DNA from: Argonema antarcticum A004/B2
GTDB lineage: Bacteria; Cyanobacteriota; Cyanobacteriia; Cyanobacteriales; Aerosakkonemataceae
Direction of reading: 5' to 3'
DNA length: 64,000 nucleotides
Assembly (NCBI RefSeq): GCF_023333585.1
Contig: NZ_JAIQZN010000010.1
Span: forward strand, 5,995 to 69,994
Shown here: positions 7,944 through 16,810 of the stretch, one piece after another
How positions within the stretch are numbered: the stretch's first letter is position 1
How the letters are laid out: each line of letters opens with the position of its first letter
The notes under the pieces: generated by a model
Databases searched by the model: none
The model's input: only the letters and a program-made list of their open reading frames with translations
Told to the model about the DNA's origin: nothing
Made by a program: the position numbers and the translations under genes

Positions 7944-8453
7944 TTAGCTAACAGCTTTAATGCACTTTTCGACCAAGGGCATTACGCGATCGACATCTTG
8001 CCAACCCAAAATTTCGACAGCCTTCTTCTCTAGATTTTTGTAACTTTTGAAGAATTCTGCAATTTCGTCCAAGCGGTGCGGTTGCAAATCTTGAAGAGAT
8101 CTAACTTTGGCGTAGCGCGGGTCTTTTTCGGGCACGCAGAGAATTTTCTCATCGCGATCGCCTCCATCGATCATTTCCAGCATCCCGATCGGTCTGGCCG
8201 CAATCACACACCCTGGGAAGGTTGGCTCATCCATAATCACCATACCATCAAGGGGGTCGCCATCATCGGCGAGAGTGTTTGGCACAAAACCATAGTCGAA
8301 TGGATACTTGACAGAAGAATATAGCACTCGGTCTAAGGCAAAGGCTTGCAGTTCTTTGTCGTACTCGTATTTGTTTTTGCTACCGGCGGTAATCTCAATC
8401 AAAACGTTAATCAGACCCGGTTTGGGTTGGGCAGGAATGCGGGATAAGTCCAC
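7944..8453 (-). CDS. ppa: Inorganic pyrophosphatase
   Basis: A 169-aa family I soluble pyrophosphatase that hydrolyses PPi to two phosphates. It carries [40 protein letters not shown] (the Asp triad binding Mg) and the EKDPRYAKV block. The start is taken as GTG at 8453 (VDLSRIPAQ): TAGGAG lies 7 nt upstream, the length equals the usual cyanobacterial length, and the open frame further upstream to 8585 has no family similarity and is not counted as coding. Same strand as panD, separated by repeat-rich DNA. Confidence 0.95.
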   Translation of the reverse strand: MDLSRIPAQPKPGLINVLIEITAGSKNKYEYDKELQAFALDRVLYSSVKYPFDYGFVPNTLADDGDPLDGMVIMDEPTFPGCVIAARPIGMLEMIDGGDRDEKILCVPEKDPRYAKVRSLQDLQPHRLDEIAEFFKSYKNLEKKAVEILGWQDVDRVMPLVEKCIKAVS

Positions 8454-8604
8454 AGTGGAACTCCTAAATTTACGGCAAATACGGGGTGCGACTCTTGATG
8501 AGTTTCGACAACCCCCGTGTAGCATTCTAGGGGAATATCGGTTACTAAGTCTTCCGTGGAATACTCCAAGGCCGACAATGCCCACACTACACTACGGATG
8601 CACA

Positions 8605-8635
8605 AAACCAGCTTGGTGTAGAAGCTGGTTTCGGG
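8605..8635 (-). terminator. Hairpin downstream of the small membrane gene
   Basis: Arms AAACCAGCTT (8605-8614) and AAGCTGGTTT (8622-8631) with a 7-nt loop. Read on the minus strand it ends in GGTTTTG, a weak U tract, about 100 nt after the stop of the gene at 8733. It could be a terminator or simply a repeat. Confidence 0.4.
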
Positions 8636-8732
8636 GAGACAGGTTTGGTTCGCGATGCCTTAAAATTATTTGGACAACCTGTGTTTAAGACTCAAACCTG
8701 TGCCTGGACTTGAATTAAACTATGTTTCTATA

Positions 8733-8918
8733 TCACTCCCTTTGGATTGGTAGCGGATAGCTGATCTGTTGCAAAACCTTGACTTTGTTTGAAGAGTAGT
8801 GTGCGATCGCCCATAGGGGTAAAGTTAGGGTTAGCAAAGCTATGACTGTTCCCACGATATCTGCCAGCCTCTGCGGCGGATGGTCAGGAGAATTGGCAGC
8901 CTGGTCAGGAGAGTTCAT
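8733..8918 (-). CDS. Small single-pass membrane protein
   Basis: A 61-aa protein starting MNSPDQAANSPDHPPQRLAD, with one hydrophobic segment (IVGTVIALLTLTLPLWAIAHY) followed by a basic tail. An open frame continues upstream to a TTG at 8984, but ATG at 8918 gives the more plausible N-terminus. No family is recognised. Its position upstream of ppa, same strand, about 280 nt away, is probably not an operon. Confidence 0.55.
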   Translation of the reverse strand: MNSPDQAANSPDHPPQRLADIVGTVIALLTLTLPLWAIAHYSSNKVKVLQQISYPLPIQRE

Positions 8919-9141
8919 AAAAAAAGATGCGTTAACTAAATTGTTAACCAATTCAGTTGAAAGTACGAATGAAACAAGGGGCAATTAGTCCCTCTACTTA
9001 ATAATTGTAACTACTCGTTTAAGGTAGACTGTCTCCCAGAAAACAATCTTGACGTAAATCTATCTAAAGATAGAGATTAGGCAGCTGTTCGCTGCCTGAA
9101 TCTCAAAGATTTTGAGTATTTTCACTTAAAGAGCCACTCAA

Positions 9142-10101
9142 CTAGCGGCTATCAGCACCCATCGGTTCTTTGATGAACCGGATATACAAGTGCTTGAAGG
9201 TAGACTGGATGACCCGTGGCAAGCCAAAATCGATCGGTACTAGCGCGTCCGGTAGTTTCCAATCAGAAATCTGGATATCTGCCGGACGTAAGTGCGGAAA
9301 GTCAATTGCCGCTAATTCGGGACAAAGGCCCTGGCGCTGGGAAGCTGCAACAGTTGGTACTAAGCTGGGGTCAACATTGAGGATGGACAGGATAGAGCGA
9401 TCGAGGGCAAACACATCTTGAGAGGCCGCCAGAATCCCCAAGAAGCGTGGTTCGCCACCGCTGGGGCCATTCCCCTCGTGACCGATAATGCCATCCAGAA
9501 TAGTCAAGTCAGGATTAATTGCCCGTGCTGTTTCCACCAGCATTTCCCCAAAGCGGTTTGCATCTTTGCCAGCTTCCATGTGCCACCACGCCTTCATTTT
9601 GCCAGGGACGCAACCAAACAGGTTTTTTACGCCCATTGTCATCGTTAGCTGGACGTGGGATTTCACTTTCGGCAAATTAATAACCAGATCTGCATCCATC
9701 GCCTCTTTGGATAGCAGCAGGTGATTGAATTTTTCGCTGACAGTCTCGTACCGCTTACCGTGGAACTCCACTATCGGCAAATTAAGTTCATTAATCAAAG
9801 GCAAATAACCATTCGCCTTAGCCACTCCCAACGCACTGCCAAAAGCGGGGCCATCGCCTAAAAAAGGCTTGCCACCAGCTTCTTGTACCATTTTGGCAAC
9901 GCAGTAAACCAATTCCGGGCGGGTAACGCACTCTTTGGTGGGACGTGCGCCTGTGAGTAAGTTGGGTTTGAGCAAAACGCGATCGCCCGGTTTCACAAAG
10001 GATACCATTCCCCCGAACGGTGAGAGCAGAGTTTCCAGGGATGCCCGCAAAGAGGTTAAATCGTAGGAGTTGGCCTGAATTAAACTAACAGCAGGTGGCA
10101 T
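9142..10101 (-). CDS. DUF362 domain protein
   Basis: A 319-aa DUF362 protein: GDRVLLKPNLL near residue 45, TRPELVYCVAKMVQEAGGKPFLGDGP, DADLVINLPKVKSHVQLTMTMGVKNLFG in the middle, and DGIIGHEGNGPSGG. DUF362 proteins are widespread and some are fused to ferredoxin domains; this one has no CxxCxxC cluster. The biochemical role of the family is not established. It is followed by a small conserved-looking gene at 10141-10419 upstream on the same strand, 39 nt apart, so the two may be one operon. Confidence 0.85.
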   Translation of the reverse strand: MPPAVSLIQANSYDLTSLRASLETLLSPFGGMVSFVKPGDRVLLKPNLLTGARPTKECVTRPELVYCVAKMVQEAGGKPFLGDGPAFGSALGVAKANGYLPLINELNLPIVEFHGKRYETVSEKFNHLLLSKEAMDADLVINLPKVKSHVQLTMTMGVKNLFGCVPGKMKAWWHMEAGKDANRFGEMLVETARAINPDLTILDGIIGHEGNGPSGGEPRFLGILAASQDVFALDRSILSILNVDPSLVPTVAASQRQGLCPELAAIDFPHLRPADIQISDWKLPDALVPIDFGLPRVIQSTFKHLYIRFIKEPMGADSR

Positions 10102-10140
10102 TTTGCGATCGCTCCTAGAGTAGATTTGATTACAGCCAGT

Positions 10141-10419
10141 TTATCGGCCACTGCGAGTTAATGCTGTAACTCGCTCGGAATTGGGGAAAATGCCCTCTCC
10201 TTCCAGACCAGACAAAGGAGGCTTAACCTCAATTTTCATGACTTGGGCGGTACTGACAACAACCGTTTGATCTCGCAGATGTAGAATAAAAGAAGGTTTC
10301 TCTAAGAGGCTGGTAATTTGTTGCTCGAACTCTTCTGGCGACACAGGGATATTAAACGCTTCTGTCTGACCGTTGATAAAATGAAAGGTTACCTGGGTAT
10401 AGCCATTTGGAATCGACAT
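10141..10419 (-). CDS. Hypothetical protein, 92 aa
   Basis: Starts MSIPNGYTQVTFHFINGQTE, followed by EEFEQQITSLLEKPSFILHLRDQTVVVSTAQVMKIEVKPP; a small beta-rich fold resembling other cyanobacterial proteins that read a metabolite or cofactor, but I do not recognise a named family. The ATG at 10419 has AAGGAGA 7 nt upstream, which decides against the longer frame that opens at 10458. It lies 39 nt before the DUF362 gene on the same strand and is probably co-transcribed. Confidence 0.7.
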   Translation of the reverse strand: MSIPNGYTQVTFHFINGQTEAFNIPVSPEEFEQQITSLLEKPSFILHLRDQTVVVSTAQVMKIEVKPPLSGLEGEGIFPNSERVTALTRSGR

Positions 10420-10653
10420 AGCAAAATCTCCTTTAATTGCAGCCGTTATCAGGATCAAACCATATTATCGCTTTACTCACATCTTGCAGCTTTCTCAATA
10501 AGGCTTAAGAAACTGGTTTGTGCAGACTAAGCGGAAGTTACCCCGGCTAAAAGCTTAAAACTATTGTACCAAGAGACTTTGAGCGGTTTTTTAGTCGCCA
10601 AGACAATAGGTACAGATGAAACATTGATGTAGCGAGGGTTGCAGCAGATACGA

Positions 10654-10803
10654 ATGTTTGTTGCGATCGTAACAGCTTACATAGGTGTGGAAGCATATTT
10701 GCCACAGCGTCAGCAACAAGCACAAGAAGTTCGCCAAATAAACCAAGCAAGGTTTGACCAGCAAGGTTTGCGCGATCGACTGCTAGCCCGCAAAGCAGAA
10801 TAA
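10654..10803 (+). CDS. Possible 49-aa small protein
   Basis: MFVAIVTAYIGVEAYLPQRQ, then a glutamine- and arginine-rich helix ending LRDRLLARKAE. It has a short hydrophobic N-terminus and an amphipathic tail. A TTG at 10639 in the same frame could give five more residues. No clear ribosome-binding site. It stands 57 nt before the ATPase gene on the same strand. Family not recognised. Confidence 0.4.
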   Translation: MFVAIVTAYIGVEAYLPQRQQQAQEVRQINQARFDQQGLRDRLLARKAE

Positions 10804-10860
10804 GAATTATATTGAAACTAATAGGATAGGATGAAGTCTGAATTGAGTAAAGGTGCTAAA

Positions 10861-12162
10861 ATGGCAAAGATAGAAGGATTTAGGGTAAAGAATTACAGGT
10901 CTCTTCACGATATTATCTTAGGAAAGTTGTGGAACACCCAGCAGACTAAACCACTCACACCAATGACAGCCGTCATCGGTAAAAATGGGGTGGGAAAAAG
11001 TACACTCTTTGATACCTTTGGCTTTCTGGCAGATTGCTTGAAAGGGGGAGTTGAGGAAGCTTGTGATTCTCGCGGTCGTGGGGGATTTGAGAGAATTCGA
11101 TCGCAAGGAAAAAAAGAAAGTATTGAGTTTCAAATCTACTATAAAGAAGATGGTAACGCTCGACCAATTACCTATGAATTGGCAATAGATCTTGACTCAG
11201 ACGGAAGACCTTATGTAAAAAAAGAAAGACTCAGACAACGCAGAAAGGGACAAAGGAAAGGAAAACCATTTTCCTTCCTTATTCTCAATGAAGGTAAAGG
11301 TGTAGCATGGAAAGGGGAAGAGGAAGGTAAGCAAGTTGAAGAAGAAAAAGGTGACTTTGATTTATCAAAGTTAATAGAAAAAATACAGAAAAGTGAAGCA
11401 GAAGAGGAGAGTAAAAAAACTGAATTAGTCGAACTTGATGATAAACGAAAACTGGGAATTGCCACTTTGGGTTCACTCAAACAACACCCAAGAATTTCTG
11501 CATTTCGTAGATTTATTGAAGGATGGTATCTCAGTTACTTTACACCCGATGCAGCCAGAAGTCTACCGCTCGCTGGCCCACAAAAGCATCTGAATATTCA
11601 TGGCGATAATCTTAGCAATGTAGTTCAGTTTATGGAGAGAGAACATCCCAAAAAATTTAAAACACTTCTTGAAAAAATATCTGGAAAAATTCCAGGTGTA
11701 AACCGTATTAGCACTGAAAAAAGTCCAGATAGCAGGCTTCTTCTTCGTTTCAACGATCGGGGTTTTCAAGATCCATTTTACGCTCAACAGATGTCAGATG
11801 GAACATTAAAGATTTTTGCTTATCTTCTTCTCTTAGAAGACCCCTCCCCACCACCATTTTTATGTATCGAAGAACCAGAAAACGGACTGTATCATAAACT
11901 CTTAGAAACTCTGGCGCGAGAATTTAGAGAACACGCGACAGGGCGCAAGGGTGGTTCGCAGGTTTTTATCACAACCCATCAACCCTATTTTGTAGATGCT
12001 CTGACACCGGAAGAGGTTTGGGTGCTTGAGAAGGGCAAAGATGGTTTTTCTACGATTAGAAGAGCCAGCGAAGACCCTCTGATCGAAAATCTTGTTAATG
12101 AAGGCTTACCTCTTGGTGGGCTTTGGTACAGCGACTACTTGGATAACAGGGATAACGAGTAA
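10861..12162 (+). CDS. OLD/RecF-like AAA ATPase (AAA_21 type)
   Basis: A 433-aa ABC-type ATPase: FRVKNYRSLHD at the N-terminus, Walker A GKNGVGKST (residues 40-48), a charged insertion of coiled-coil character (about 155-215), the signature-like QMSDGTLK, Walker B LCIEEPENGL, and a switch His in ITTHQPYFVDAL. The ATG at 10861 with AAAGGTG upstream is preferred to the in-frame ATG at 10831, whose spacing is poor. The DUF4276 gene starts 4 nt after its stop. ATPase plus TOPRIM-like partner pairs (OLD, Gabija, PARIS) act in phage defence by known precedent; this pair is inferred to be similar. Confidence 0.85.
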   Translation: MAKIEGFRVKNYRSLHDIILGKLWNTQQTKPLTPMTAVIGKNGVGKSTLFDTFGFLADCLKGGVEEACDSRGRGGFERIRSQGKKESIEFQIYYKEDGNARPITYELAIDLDSDGRPYVKKERLRQRRKGQRKGKPFSFLILNEGKGVAWKGEEEGKQVEEEKGDFDLSKLIEKIQKSEAEEESKKTELVELDDKRKLGIATLGSLKQHPRISAFRRFIEGWYLSYFTPDAARSLPLAGPQKHLNIHGDNLSNVVQFMEREHPKKFKTLLEKISGKIPGVNRISTEKSPDSRLLLRFNDRGFQDPFYAQQMSDGTLKIFAYLLLLEDPSPPPFLCIEEPENGLYHKLLETLAREFREHATGRKGGSQVFITTHQPYFVDALTPEEVWVLEKGKDGFSTIRRASEDPLIENLVNEGLPLGGLWYSDYLDNRDNE

Positions 12163-12166
12163 GTCC

Positions 12167-12823
12167 ATGCACTTTGAAATTCTTGTTGAGGACATTTCTG
12201 GTAAAACTGCTCTTGATATTATTGTTCCAAAGATTATTGGCAATCAACATACCTTTAATGTTCACTCTTACAAAGGAATAGGACGCATACCTCAAGGGCT
12301 TAAATCTACCTCCGATCCCAAAAAGCGAATTCTGCTTGACCAACTTCCTCGACTTATTCAAGGCTATGGGAAAACATTTGCTGGTTATCATAGTGATTAC
12401 TCTGCTGTTCTCATAATCATTTGCGATCTTGACGATCGATGCTTAAGTAATTTTCGTAGAGAATTACTGGAGCTAGTGGACAAATGTAATCCTAGTCCAG
12501 CGACACAGTTCTGCATTGCAATTGAGGAAGGAGAGGCTTGGTATTTAGGCGATTTAGCAGCAGTGAAAGCAGCTTATCCAAGTGCAAAAGATGCGATTCT
12601 AAATTCGTACATGAGTGATAGTATCTGTGGTACGTGGGAGAAGTTAGCCGATGCAGTGTTCCTTGGTGGTAGTCAAAACTTGTCAAAACTTGGAGGACAG
12701 GCGATTGGCAAAGAAAAATCAATTTGGGCTAAAAGGATCTCTCCATATATGGATGCGGACAAGAATCAGTCACCAAGCTTCTGTTATTTCCGAACTAAGC
12801 TTCGATACTTAAGTGGTCAGTAA
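12167..12823 (+). CDS. DUF4276-like protein, TOPRIM-type partner of the ATPase
   Basis: A 218-aa protein starting MHFEILVEDISGKTALDIIV, where the Glu in LVEDxSG is the likely TOPRIM metal ligand. IIICDLDDR carries a DxD-like acidic pair, and IAIEEGEAWYLGDLAAVKAAYP is the DUF4276 hallmark (usually ELEAWYLGD). The C-terminus has SPSFCYFRTKLRYL. The start at 12167 follows the ATPase stop by 4 nt and agrees with DUF4276 N-termini; the open frame upstream to 12092 overlaps the ATPase and is rejected. Predicted to be the nuclease half of a two-gene system. Conservation of all catalytic residues was not tested. Confidence 0.75.
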   Translation: MHFEILVEDISGKTALDIIVPKIIGNQHTFNVHSYKGIGRIPQGLKSTSDPKKRILLDQLPRLIQGYGKTFAGYHSDYSAVLIIICDLDDRCLSNFRRELLELVDKCNPSPATQFCIAIEEGEAWYLGDLAAVKAAYPSAKDAILNSYMSDSICGTWEKLADAVFLGGSQNLSKLGGQAIGKEKSIWAKRISPYMDADKNQSPSFCYFRTKLRYLSGQ

Positions 12824-12900
12824 TTCTGCAAAACTTAGTATGATAAAGGCGATCGCTTTTCGCAGCAAGTACCAAGGAGAGATTTTGGCCTTTTTTCAGC

Positions 12901-13944
12901 TTAATCATGGGATATATAACCCACTTCTGCCTCGCTTCCCATAAAGATTAGCGGTGGTATGTTCAACTCAAAAATTTGCACATTGTCTAATTTACGACTC
13001 AGTAATTGATTGGGCTTATCCCAATCAACTCGTTGCTCAATTCTATTTACACCACTTTTTTGCGGATGAGCAATGTCTGATCCTGACGCAGGTAAATGGG
13101 AAGTCTTGTCCATAATTTCCTGCTCTACCACCGATACATTTTTATAGAGATTGGCAATAATTTCCTTGCCTTCCTTCGTTACTTTCAAGTGGTGCAATCC
13201 TTTTTCAATAAGAGGATAGACAACACTCCGGAAAAACTTCGGATAGCCAGCACGCAAGTCATCAGGATTACTATATCCCAGGTTTGTATTTACACCAGTT
13301 TCTTCAAATTCGTAGAACAGTGCAGGCATTTTTTCCAAGTAGCGAGGATCGCTTAGCTGACCAATTAAATCAGCAGCACGAACTAAACCAGGATAGTTAA
13401 CAGTGTCTTGATGTTCTTCATCATCTGGCACCGGGAAACGAGTCATTTCAATGTTCTGCTTAACTACTTCAATGTCAATCAGATAGTGAGCGGAAAAAAA
13501 TTCCTCAAAGAAAACTTTGCCTCTGTCTACGTGGTATGGCGTGAGGCTGGCATCAGTAGAACCCGGTGGCAAAAAAATCAACTCAGCGTCTATTCCCTTG
13601 TCATACAACCTTTCATTTGGTTTATCTTGGAGACAAGCTCCCTTGACGTAGCCAATGTCATGAAACAACAACGAGATGATGAAGTGCAACCAATCTTCAC
13701 AGGAGACGCTACCATAGCGAATATGTTTACCCCGCAATATTTCCTGTCCCACTAAGGTCACAAGGATGGTGTGTTCAACATTGTGATAAAGCGCGTTGCT
13801 ATTGGCAATATTTTTCAAAGCCATGCTGGCAACCCTGCCGACTTCATCGGCATAGTCTGGTTTGAGGTTGCCGTAAGTATTGCGGTAACCGGCTTGCAGG
13901 CGTTCGACGCAGGTATTAATTATGCTCTCTGTGAGATTCAACAT
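12901..13944 (-). CDS. HD-domain phosphohydrolase
   Basis: A 347-aa metal-dependent HD-superfamily protein. Visible metal-site residues: His54 and His58 in YHNVEHTI, the His-Asp pair at 95-96 in LLFHDIGYVKG, and Asp in VRAADLIGQ. Such proteins hydrolyse phosphate esters, often cyclic or other nucleotides, but the substrate cannot be read from the sequence. The C-terminal 80 residues lack a recognisable domain. It is convergent with the ATPase/DUF4276 pair. No other nucleotide-signalling gene is adjacent, although an adenylate cyclase lies 8 kb away. Confidence 0.85.
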   Translation of the reverse strand: MLNLTESIINTCVERLQAGYRNTYGNLKPDYADEVGRVASMALKNIANSNALYHNVEHTILVTLVGQEILRGKHIRYGSVSCEDWLHFIISLLFHDIGYVKGACLQDKPNERLYDKGIDAELIFLPPGSTDASLTPYHVDRGKVFFEEFFSAHYLIDIEVVKQNIEMTRFPVPDDEEHQDTVNYPGLVRAADLIGQLSDPRYLEKMPALFYEFEETGVNTNLGYSNPDDLRAGYPKFFRSVVYPLIEKGLHHLKVTKEGKEIIANLYKNVSVVEQEIMDKTSHLPASGSDIAHPQKSGVNRIEQRVDWDKPNQLLSRKLDNVQIFELNIPPLIFMGSEAEVGYISHD

Positions 13945-14328
13945 CGCTATTTCTCTGATAAAATTTAGGTTCAGCAGACGTATTCAATTAAGGTGGTCAA
14001 GTTTAGTAGTGTGTGGTTTGACGAGAGAACTATTGGTATGACAGATAATCTGGTTAACCCTACCTTTATTCTTCATTGCTCATTTATTTATATCCAAACT
14101 GACAGAGGTGATAACAACTATCATTAGTTTCACTCAAATTTCCGGAAGTAGTAACCAAAAAAACTCACAAATTTAGTAAAGGTTTCGTAACCAGCACCAT
14201 TTTTTTAAATAGTTTGTTTGCATTCATGTTTAAAAACCTCATGAAACCTCATAAAATATCATAAAGAGACAGCATTTTTAGATAATCGCGCTATGTATAG
14301 AGTTTTAAATTTTGGTTAAAAGGGAAAT
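13945..14328. other. Gene-free divergent spacer
   Basis: 384 bp between the divergent HD gene and the TIR protein gene, AT-rich. It contains a short direct repeat (ACCTCATGAAACCTCATAA around 14237-14256) and must hold both promoters. I see no RNA gene or open frame. Confidence 0.6.
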
Positions 14329-16260
14329 ATGGATCTTAAAGAAACTTTAGAATTTGTAGATAATTTAATTTATACCAAGACGGGTAAATACCTCAGCGAT
14401 CTGGAAAGGGAAGTTTTTATAGGGTCTTGGCAAGGACAGACTTACGAGAAGATATATCCTTTTAATCCTGAGTATGTAGAAAAATCCGTTGGCTATAAGT
14501 TATGGCAGAAACTTTCCAATGTCTTGGGAGAAAAAGTTAGCAAAAAAAAGTTTCGGGGAGCCTTAGAAAGAGCCGTAGAGCGACAGTCATTCAATCCGCC
14601 CATCCCCCCAGGCAAAGCTTTAGATCCCCCCTACCAAAGGGAGCAAGAGGTAAGCGAGAGAGTTTTTATCAGCTATCGCAGCCAGGAGTTAGATTTTAGT
14701 CTGGCGGGACAGTTTTATGAAGCTATTTCTGCTGCTGGACACAAAGCATTTATGGCTAATGTGGCAGCAATTCCTCCTCATCATCAAAATCCCAATTCAG
14801 ACTGGCTTTCTCAAATCGATTTAGAATTGGAACAGTGCAATTACTTTTTACTCCTGCTATCTCCAGAAGCTGCGGTTAGTGAAATGGTAATTGAGGAGTT
14901 GCGACGGATTAAGGAGTTGCATGATACCCGCCAAGATGCTAAGCCGATTGTGCTACAGCTTCGGATCGATTGTCCGCCAAACTTGCAGCTAAACCACGAT
15001 TTACGCAGCTACCTGCGTGGAACTCGAAAGCGCGATTGGTTTTCACCAGACGACACCCCAATTATTGTCCAAGAAATTCTCAATTTGCTGGCAAATAATG
15101 GGGAATGGGGTGTGGAGATTTCGGAGGAATCGGAAACTGAGATTGTAGAGATGTTTAATGAAACTTCTCTACAATCGAAAATCCAAAATCCAAAATCCAA
15201 AATTCCCTCGCCTTTGCCAGTAGCAGAACCAGAGTTACCAAGCGGTCAAGTGCGTCTGCATTCTGCGTTTTATGTTGAGCGACTTACCCATGAAACTCAA
15301 TGTTATAGAGCGATTTTGCAACCAGGAGCTTTGATTAGAATTAAAGCGCCGAGGCAGATGGGAAAGACTTCGTTGATGGCGAGAATTCTTTATCAAGCAA
15401 AGGAACAGGGATATCGCACGGTGCCGTTGAGTTTTCAACACGCAGATACCGCTGTTTTTACTAATCTGAATGAACTGTTGCGGTGGTTTTGTACGAAGAT
15501 TTCTCGCAAGCTGCGTTTGCCAGGTCAAGTAGACGATTATTGGACTGATACTTATGGTAGTAAAGATAATTGCACTGTTTATTTTGAAGATTGTATTTTG
15601 CCAGAAATAGATAGTCCTCTGGTGTTGGGTTTGGATGAAGTCGATCGCGTTTTCCAATATCCCCATATTGCTGACGATTTTTTTGGGTTATTGCGAGCTT
15701 GGTATGAGGAAGCTGGCTATAGCGATACCGACAGTGTTCTCTGGGAAAAGCTGCGTCTGGTGGTGGTACATTCAACGGAAGTTTATATTCCGCTGAATGT
15801 GAATCAATCGCCGTTTAATGTGGGTTTGCCGATTGAGTTGTCGGAGTTTAGCGGACAGCAAGTCAGCGATTTAGCTATTCGGCACGGTTTGAATTGGCAA
15901 GCTACTCAGGTTGAGGAATTGATGAGCATCGTGGGAGGACATCCTTATCTGGTACGGGTGGCTTTATATCATATTGCTCAGCAACAATTGACGCTGGAAG
16001 AATTGGCGGAAATCGCGCCTACTGAGGCGGGAATTTATGGCGATCATCTGCGGCGACATTTGTGGAATTTGCAAAAATACCCAGATTTGGCGGCTGCATT
16101 TACTAAGGTAGTTACTGCAAGTCAGCCTGTGGAGTTGGAGTCGGTGCTGGCGTTTAAGTTGCACAGTTTGGGGTTGGTGCAGTTGCGCGGGAATGAGGTG
16201 ACGCCTCGGTTTGAGTTGTATCGGCAGTATTTTGGCGATCGGCTTTCTATTAAAAATTAA
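14329..16260 (+). CDS. VMAP-N / TIR / AAA_35 NTPase, likely STAND-like immune protein
   Basis: A 643-aa three-part protein. Residues 1-85 match the N-terminal HTH-like domain of vWA-MoxR-associated (VMAP) proteins (TGKYLSDLEREV, GSWQGQTYEKI, VGYKLWQKLS). Residues 110-255 are a TIR domain: RVFISYRSQELD, LLLLSPEAAVSEMVIEEL, with Ser184 and Glu190 in the place of the NADase catalytic pair. Residues 300-640 are an AAA_35 ATPase: Walker A APRQMGKTS (340-348) and Walker B LVLGLDEVD. The linker 280-296 derives from a spacer repeat. TIR domains attached to NTPases are defence effectors by precedent; that role is inferred. Start ATG 14329 with AAGGGAAA upstream. No sensor repeat domain (TPR/WD40) follows. 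Confidence 0.85.
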   Translation: MDLKETLEFVDNLIYTKTGKYLSDLEREVFIGSWQGQTYEKIYPFNPEYVEKSVGYKLWQKLSNVLGEKVSKKKFRGALERAVERQSFNPPIPPGKALDPPYQREQEVSERVFISYRSQELDFSLAGQFYEAISAAGHKAFMANVAAIPPHHQNPNSDWLSQIDLELEQCNYFLLLLSPEAAVSEMVIEELRRIKELHDTRQDAKPIVLQLRIDCPPNLQLNHDLRSYLRGTRKRDWFSPDDTPIIVQEILNLLANNGEWGVEISEESETEIVEMFNETSLQSKIQNPKSKIPSPLPVAEPELPSGQVRLHSAFYVERLTHETQCYRAILQPGALIRIKAPRQMGKTSLMARILYQAKEQGYRTVPLSFQHADTAVFTNLNELLRWFCTKISRKLRLPGQVDDYWTDTYGSKDNCTVYFEDCILPEIDSPLVLGLDEVDRVFQYPHIADDFFGLLRAWYEEAGYSDTDSVLWEKLRLVVVHSTEVYIPLNVNQSPFNVGLPIELSEFSGQQVSDLAIRHGLNWQATQVEELMSIVGGHPYLVRVALYHIAQQQLTLEELAEIAPTEAGIYGDHLRRHLWNLQKYPDLAAAFTKVVTASQPVELESVLAFKLHSLGLVQLRGNEVTPRFELYRQYFGDRLSIKN

Positions 16261-16269
16261 AAATGTAGA

Positions 16270-16365
16270 ACCCCACCCCCTTGCCCCTGCCCCTCCCCGT
16301 CTACGGGGAGGGGAGCAAGACTTCCCTCCTCTCCGCAGGCGGAGAGAGGGGGGTGAGGTTTATTC
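16270..16365. repeat. Double GC hairpin repeat
   Basis: Two adjacent hairpins: CCCCTCCCCG / CGGGGAGGGG (16290-16313, 4-nt loop) and CTCTCCGC / GCGGAGAG (16329-16346). This arrangement is a common dispersed spacer element in filamentous cyanobacteria. It lies between the TIR gene and the RusA gene and opens a false coding extension upstream of RusA. Confidence 0.75.
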
Positions 16366-16402
16366 AGCTAAAATACAATCAAACAAAGGAGTATCAAAAA
16401 TA

Positions 16403-16810
16403 TTGCTTCCATTTGAATTCATCGTCACTGGTGAACCAGTTTCTCTCCAGACAAACAACCGGATTCTGTTGCAAACGTGGAAAGCGAAAGTCCGTCAAGC
16501 TGCGCTCGATCGCTTACCAGCCGGAGCATCACCAACTATTACTCCTGTTATGGTTATTATCGCTTACTACTATAAGCGTCAACCACCCGATTTAGATAAC
16601 ATCATCAAACCAATTATAGATGGGTTAAATCTTGTAGTTTATGCTGATGACAAACAAGTCACAGATCTGACAGTAAAACGACGTAACTTAAAACTTTTGG
16701 TTAATATTCAGACAATCCCCTCGATTATCGCTCAAGCCCTTGCCAATGGCGAACTTTTTGTTTATGTTAAAATTGATGTGCCACCCGAACCAGTTGAGTT
16801 AGACAAATGA
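16403..16810 (+). CDS. RusA-family Holliday junction resolvase
   Basis: A 135-aa RusA-family crossover-junction endonuclease. The catalytic Asp residues are seen in QPPDLDNIIKPIIDGLN and YADDKQVTDLTVKR. The N-terminus reads LLPFEFIVTGEPVS. The best start is TTG at 16403, 11 nt after AGGAG, giving the normal family length; the open frame upstream runs through the hairpin repeat and is not counted. The last codon overlaps the start of the next gene by four bases (ATGA), so the two are translationally coupled. RusA genes are often phage-derived; here no phage genes surround it. Confidence 0.88.
   Translation: MLPFEFIVTGEPVSLQTNNRILLQTWKAKVRQAALDRLPAGASPTITPVMVIIAYYYKRQPPDLDNIIKPIIDGLNLVVYADDKQVTDLTVKRRNLKLLVNIQTIPSIIAQALANGELFVYVKIDVPPEPVELDK

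Noticed and set aside
8454-8585. Upstream extension of ppa
   Set aside because: No family similarity before [12 protein letters not shown] 8453 has a strong ribosome site.
16211-16402. N-terminal extension of RusA
   Set aside because: Passes through the double-hairpin repeat; a TTG start after AGGAG gives the normal RusA length.
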